Assembly: GCA_029204225.1 (NCBI GenBank)
Contig: CM055110.1
Coordinates: forward strand, 48,336,921 to 48,400,920
Origin: Diphasiastrum complanatum
Lineage: Eukaryota > Streptophyta > Lycopodiopsida > Lycopodiales > Lycopodiaceae
DNA: 64,000 bases
Reading direction: 5' to 3'
Numbering within the stretch: the stretch's first letter is position 1; each line of letters begins with the position of its first letter. The notes below the pieces were generated by a model that had not been told where the DNA came from, ran no database searches, and saw only the letters and a program-made list of their open reading frames with translations. Shown in pieces: positions 57,238-64,000 of the stretch. The position numbers and the translations under genes are program-made.

Positions 57238-57690
57238 CTAAAAGCATGCATGGGAATGTGCTAAGCAGCATCCAAAGCACCGATCAAAGCATCTTTTGCC
57301 CGGATATGTCTCACAGAAGCGGTAGCTTTGATAAAGAAAAGGTAGTAATCTAGTTTGTAATCTACTTTTTGGAAATCAGTCAACTAGATCTAGAAACTGC
57401 AGCTTGTAATTGAAAGCTGCAAAAAGAGACTGATTCAAGTACAGACCGAACAACAATCGTGGTTATCGCACTAAGGCAGAGAATGCTTTATGCTCCTCCG
57501 GTCCTATGCTCCAGCAAAGCTACACGTGACAAGACAGAAGTTTGTGATTGTCGTATATTTTCAATGTCTTATACATACATAAATATCGTATAATGTACAG
57601 TCCCCAACGAAACACAGATGGCCGATTACGGGACTTAATTCGCCTCTTTTTGCTTCGTTAGAAACTCAAAGTGCTAATAACGTGTGTGTG

Positions 57691-57722
<32 letters not shown>

Positions 57723-58142
57723 AATATGTCTAGTTAAGTTTTAGGCTTACAAATGCACGGCAAAGTGCCTAACATTGTTTAAATTTGACGCCCTTCAAAG
57801 GCGTATTTGACATGCACTTGTAAGTTCAGGCCGTTGACTATTATGAAATAGATAAAAGGTTAAAATAAAACCTTAAAACTTAAGATTTATAACTAAAATC
57901 ATTTGATTTTCAGCCATATAAAAAATCTAAATCTAAAATGAAGTAGTAAAAATTGAATTTCAGCATTGGGCTATTTGTATTTGTCAGTTTTCGTGAGCAC
58001 TAGACAATCTTATACATTTTTTACTTGGAATTTAATATTAAAATTTTAAAAATGAAATTTGCATGAAAGTACTATCCTTTGCAAAATAAAATTTGAAGGG
58101 CAAGTTCTATGTAAGGACGTCACATGACGGGGGCATGAACAT
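57238..58142. other. No gene recognised
   Basis: AT-rich sequence with a compound (GT)n(TA)n microsatellite at 57683-57721. Gene-like signals were not seen. Confidence 0.45.
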
Positions 58143-58894
58143 TGTGAAAGAAGTACATACAACTTCATTCAATGATCATCCTAGACTGTACCAAAGATAG
58201 ACGTTATTTGAGTGTCGAAAAGAAAGTATTCGCGATAGACGAATAAGATGATTTTAAGACAATTCTTTAGAGCACGCTTTACGGATACACAGCAAATGAC
58301 TGTAATGCGCTAGAGAGTCTGTCTGATCAAAGAGTAACTCATGTAATGCGTTAGAGATTGCTAGCAGACTCAGGATCACTCACACTCAACAGTGCGGAGA
58401 ACAGAGATAAGGGAGAATAACTCTCAGCACTCTATTCACTTCTTCAATCTCTTACATATGCATAAACTCTTCTCTCTCGATGCTCGAGACTGAAGTGTGA
58501 GATCAATATATGTTCTCTGTGGTGAACAAACACACCTCTAAAATAATAGGTGCGTCGCTCCCGCGAAAGGGTCTAGTTAACAATTAGATTGAAAATACGT
58601 TCAATTATACCATAAGAGGTATATTTAACTAAGAGTTAAGATTACTCTAGTTAACATGTCTTTACATATCTAGTCATTTCGCGTGGACTACCTAGTAAAG
58701 GTTATCTAAGACAATGTCTTTCCTTTTAAAGGTCTTGCCCTTAATTACAAGGCAAGTACTCATGAGATAAATCTTCGAAAAATGACTTAGGCCTCTTCAT
58801 GATTTATACTTATCCAGCTCATATCTTCATTTTCGAATATATCATGCCATATTTATGTTGATATTCAATATTTAACAATTCTTGTGGCATCACA
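58143..58894 (-). repeat. 3' LTR of an element carrying a non-gag frame
   Basis: On the minus strand it begins TGTGATGCCACAAG at 58894 and ends CTTCTTTCACA at 58143, 752 bp with TGTGA/TCACA termini. It is directly preceded by a polypurine tract GAGGAAGGGGATA (58907-58895). A second copy was not found in the window, so the boundaries rest on terminal sequence and the tract alone. Confidence 0.6.
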
Positions 58895-59235
58895 TATCCC
58901 CTTCCTCAAATGTGAAACGTCCTTGTGGACATATCATCTTCAGTTCGAGGATTATTCGCAAAACGTATTCTCCAGATTTTTGTTAAGGCAAAAAGATATT
59001 TCTTCGTATGATTCTTCCTTTAGATATTTCTTCGTATGTTTCATCCTGTAGATATTTCTTCATCTTAGAGAATATGTGTCTTGCTGTTTCTTTTAATTGA
59101 ATAGGTTGTTTTGAGTTGATCTTTGAATTGTTGATGAAAACTGGAATCAGACTTCAGAAAATCTTTAAAACTTCAAAGATCTGGATTCAGCATCAGATAT
59201 AGAAACATCACCATCACAAAGGCACGAATGAATAT

Positions 59236-61025
59236 TCAGGAACGTAATTTCTGAGCAAACTCCAAGTTTTGTTGAGCCTCAATCAACAGTAATTCTTCTT
59301 TTGATCTCGTATAACGGCCAACTGGTAAGTTGCCAAATTCTTCTAGCTTAACCAGGAGCAATGTTCCATCGAACAACTCCCAAGTTAACTTTCTATCTTC
59401 GTCTGAATCACTACGAAGTGTGATTTCTTTACAGTAATGAGCTGAAAATCTAATAAAAGAGCTTTTAACATAAAGATTTTGAACAAAAACTAATGTCTTT
59501 GCCGCAAAGGTACCAAACTGCCAAAATGAATATGTACAAAACTGCTTATAACGGAATGACTTCTTTCTGTCTTGCAGATTATGTCCAATCTCCACAAAAT
59601 ATTCTGCAAGGTTCCGCTCCCAATCCACATAAAGACTGAATAATTCTAAATAGGCCATATTTACATTAATCAGTAACCCTGCATTGTCGAACGCTCCTAG
59701 ATCCGCAACAACTTGAGGTTTGTACAACTGAAACTACGACTTTCGTTTCCAAAAATGTCGCTTATTGTCTTCGTTCCTCAAAAATTGAAATTCTTTGATT
59801 TGAATATATTCTAGAGCATACATAGCCAAAGAGCCTATGTATAACTCTGCTGATCCGAAAGGCATGACCTGAAATTTTCCTTGGATTATGCCCCAGTAGA
59901 GACATCCTTTCTGCTCTATAGAGAGCTGGGCCCATAACCAAAGAAAATCGTCCTTGTCCCAAGGTCACTTCCACTCGTCAAAGGCGATGCCTACTGCGCC
60001 TGGTAGCATCATGTAATCCACACGCCATTGCAATTCAATATTAAATGCATGTGGACACCACTTCCAGAATCGTTCAGCAAATGCACAAAATCTTTCAGCA
60101 CATACCTTCGACTGATTGCGTCGTGTTCGCTTTGGCTGTGTAGATGCAGTTGCCAAATCCTGAGTTTGCAACTCAGCAGCCAACTTTTGATCTTCCAATT
60201 GCTGCTTGAGATCTATCAGCTCCTATTCGAGCTTGTTGATCTTTGCGACTGCCTCCAAATACTCTAGATGGTTTGAGACTCCGGAATAGGATGGCACAAC
60301 TTGAAGTTGCTGTGTGAGGTCATCAATGCGAAGAGCCAAAATCCTTCCCGTCAGCATGGTTTTCTCTTGCTCAGTCAGAACTTCAAAATGAGCGCACAAA
60401 CATGTGATCCAACTCCAGAAAATTTTTGGCGTTTAATCCACCGCAAAAAATCCTTGTATGTAATAACATTGAAGCAAACTGGATTACTCGTTAGCGCGTC
60501 CAATATATAGCCAAAATTCTGGACTAAAATTGTTGCATCCGTATCCGTCAAAAATATTGCTTGATTGGCATACTTACAGAACAGCTTAAATGTCGTGATC
60601 ATTGAAATTTTGTACCCCTTCGTGGGTACGAAGCAATTGCGTAGAAAATGAGCCGTTTCATCCACAAAATCTGTGGTTGTCAAAACCATCTTCCCATCCA
60701 ATGGTAATCCGAGGGCTGTGCATAATAGGTCTTTAGTAATGGTGAAAAATTGGCCTTGCACATGTACTTTGAAGTCCACCTCCGAGATTGAGTGGCTGGA
60801 GTTCACAAATTCAGTACTTACTTCAGATTAGATGATGGAAGGATCCACTTTCAGATCACCCAACCTGCATCGATCCAAAAAGGATTGGATGGATGCTAGG
60901 CAAATTTCTGCGCGTGCTTTCCAAATGATAGTAGAACTAGAGCTCGATCCAGAAGCCATTGCGTCGAATGATTGACGACAGCTCCGTAGATCGCAATAGG
61001 GCGCAAAAGATCGCTTTGATCGCAA
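59236..61025 (-). pseudogene. Decayed ~590-codon frame of unknown family, upstream of an LTR
   Basis: The minus strand carries one long coding sequence broken by TAA at 60828-60830, a one-base shift near 60385-60395, and stops at 60223-60225, 59965-59967 and 59734-59736. The N-terminal part has an acidic/hydrophobic domain (VDFKVHVQGQFFTITKDLLC; FCKYANQAIFLTDTDATILV). Then come a heptad-like coiled coil (QQLQVVPSYSGVSNHLEYLE to LIDLKQQLEDQKLAAELQ) and a C-terminal aromatic-rich domain (FCTYSFWQFGTFAAKTLVFV). The first domain recalls the 'VRG...IxxxLGLP' pattern of putative plant transposon proteins, which is only a weak resemblance. No gag, protease, RT or integrase motif is present. The stop is 340 bp from the polypurine tract and LTR at 58143-58907, in the same orientation. 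Confidence 0.55.
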
Positions 61026-63447
<2,422 letters not shown>

Positions 63448-64000
63448 TTGTGTAGTTTGAAAAGATGGATTGTATCTGCAAGGAGGGAGTTGCAATCAGT
63501 GGATTTTTCTCAAGAAGTCACTCCATTTATGTATTTGAAACAACATTGCAAGTACAATTTCTTTCAAGACTCAATGTTCCTGGGTCAGCTTCATGACCAA
63601 AAAGATAGATTCTATGTTTTCAAAATGTCATCCACAGGGCTGCATCTGGTGTGGATCTTGTTAAGAGAATGCAACTTGGTGGTGACTTGGATAAAGGATG
63701 GTGCTGCTTTGATCATGTGTATCACGTGAAGGATTGGGTGACCATGGCATGTTATGTATATGAGACGCACAAGGTAATATTTGAAACAAGTACATATTGT
63801 CAATTTCAAAATATATCATTTATAGATAGATGAAATGCTTTGAATTTTTTCAGGTAGATTACAAGCAATGTAAACAATTGCCATATGTGAAATGAAAGTC
63901 TAGGATGCTCAAGCCCAAATTTTATTTTGGGAGTTGTTGAATCGGGTCATGGCTTGCCATTATGATAAAGCAATTACATTCAGGGGATTTATGGTTTATG
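63448..64000 (+). pseudogene. DDE-type transposase-like fragment, frameshifted, running off the window
   Basis: The plus frame from 63448 reads RRELQSVDFSQEVTPFMYLK and NFFQDSMFLGQLHDQKDRFY. Near 63630 it shifts by one base to SGVDLVKRMQLGGDLDKGWC, CFDHVYHVKDWVTMACYVYE. After a gap near 63775-63860 another frame reads AQILFWELLNRVMACHYDKA, then FRGFM at the edge. The order 'WCCFDHVxxVKDWTTxACxVY' then 'AICxMQ...FW..LN.VM' is one I associate with a repeated transposase-like family in non-seed plant genomes. The family name is uncertain. A stop within the last segment and the frameshift mark it as decayed. Confidence 0.5.

Overview
The window is nuclear DNA from a large, repeat-rich land-plant genome. 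The support is fragments of a CONSTANS-like B-box gene and an LPR1/LPR2-type multicopper oxidase, plant-lineage Ty1/copia and Ty3/gypsy retrotransposons primed by initiator tRNA-Met, LINEs, a hAT-type element and long (CT)n tracts. A fern or other non-seed plant would fit (PKA-R-like exons, element families), but the sequence alone does not prove it. No rRNA, tRNA, CRISPR array or prokaryotic operon was seen.

Layout. 0.6-4.3 kb: two LINE 3' ends in opposite orientation flanking a gypsy RT/RNase H fragment, then an LTR relic. 5.1-28.7 kb: three well-formed minus-strand exons of a cyclic-nucleotide-binding protein resembling a PKA regulatory subunit. Two are 300 bp apart at 28.2-28.7 kb; the third is at 5.1-5.3 kb. 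The ~22.9 kb between holds a hAT-like element (8.5-9.5 kb), an old gypsy remnant (12.4-13.0 kb), a plus-strand gypsy (13.5-22.8 kb) split by a non-autonomous gag-only LTR element with a 24-bp tandem array (14.9-20.9 kb), and a minus-strand gypsy with its own 5' LTR and primer-binding site (22.8-27.8 kb).

29.5-32.5 kb: decayed 5' half of a copia element. 33.9-41.2 kb: a decayed gypsy split by a copia element whose 1317-codon gag-pol frame is fully open (35.9-39.9 kb) and whose 3' LTR is intact, but whose 5' LTR is missing. 41.3-43.9 kb: LINE endonuclease and gypsy debris. 45.4-49.2 kb: a minus-strand copia deletion derivative with a full 5' LTR and a 126-bp 3' LTR stub. 51-57 kb: minus-strand fragments of host genes carrying introns and nonsense mutations. 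58.1-61.0 kb: an LTR with adjoining polypurine tract, preceded by a ~590-codon decayed frame that is neither gag nor pol. 63.4-64 kb: a transposase-like fragment running off the window.

The only candidate functional host gene is the cyclic-nucleotide-binding gene, incomplete at both ends. The only open long coding frame is the copia polyprotein. Almost everything else is decayed mobile DNA, much of it nested.
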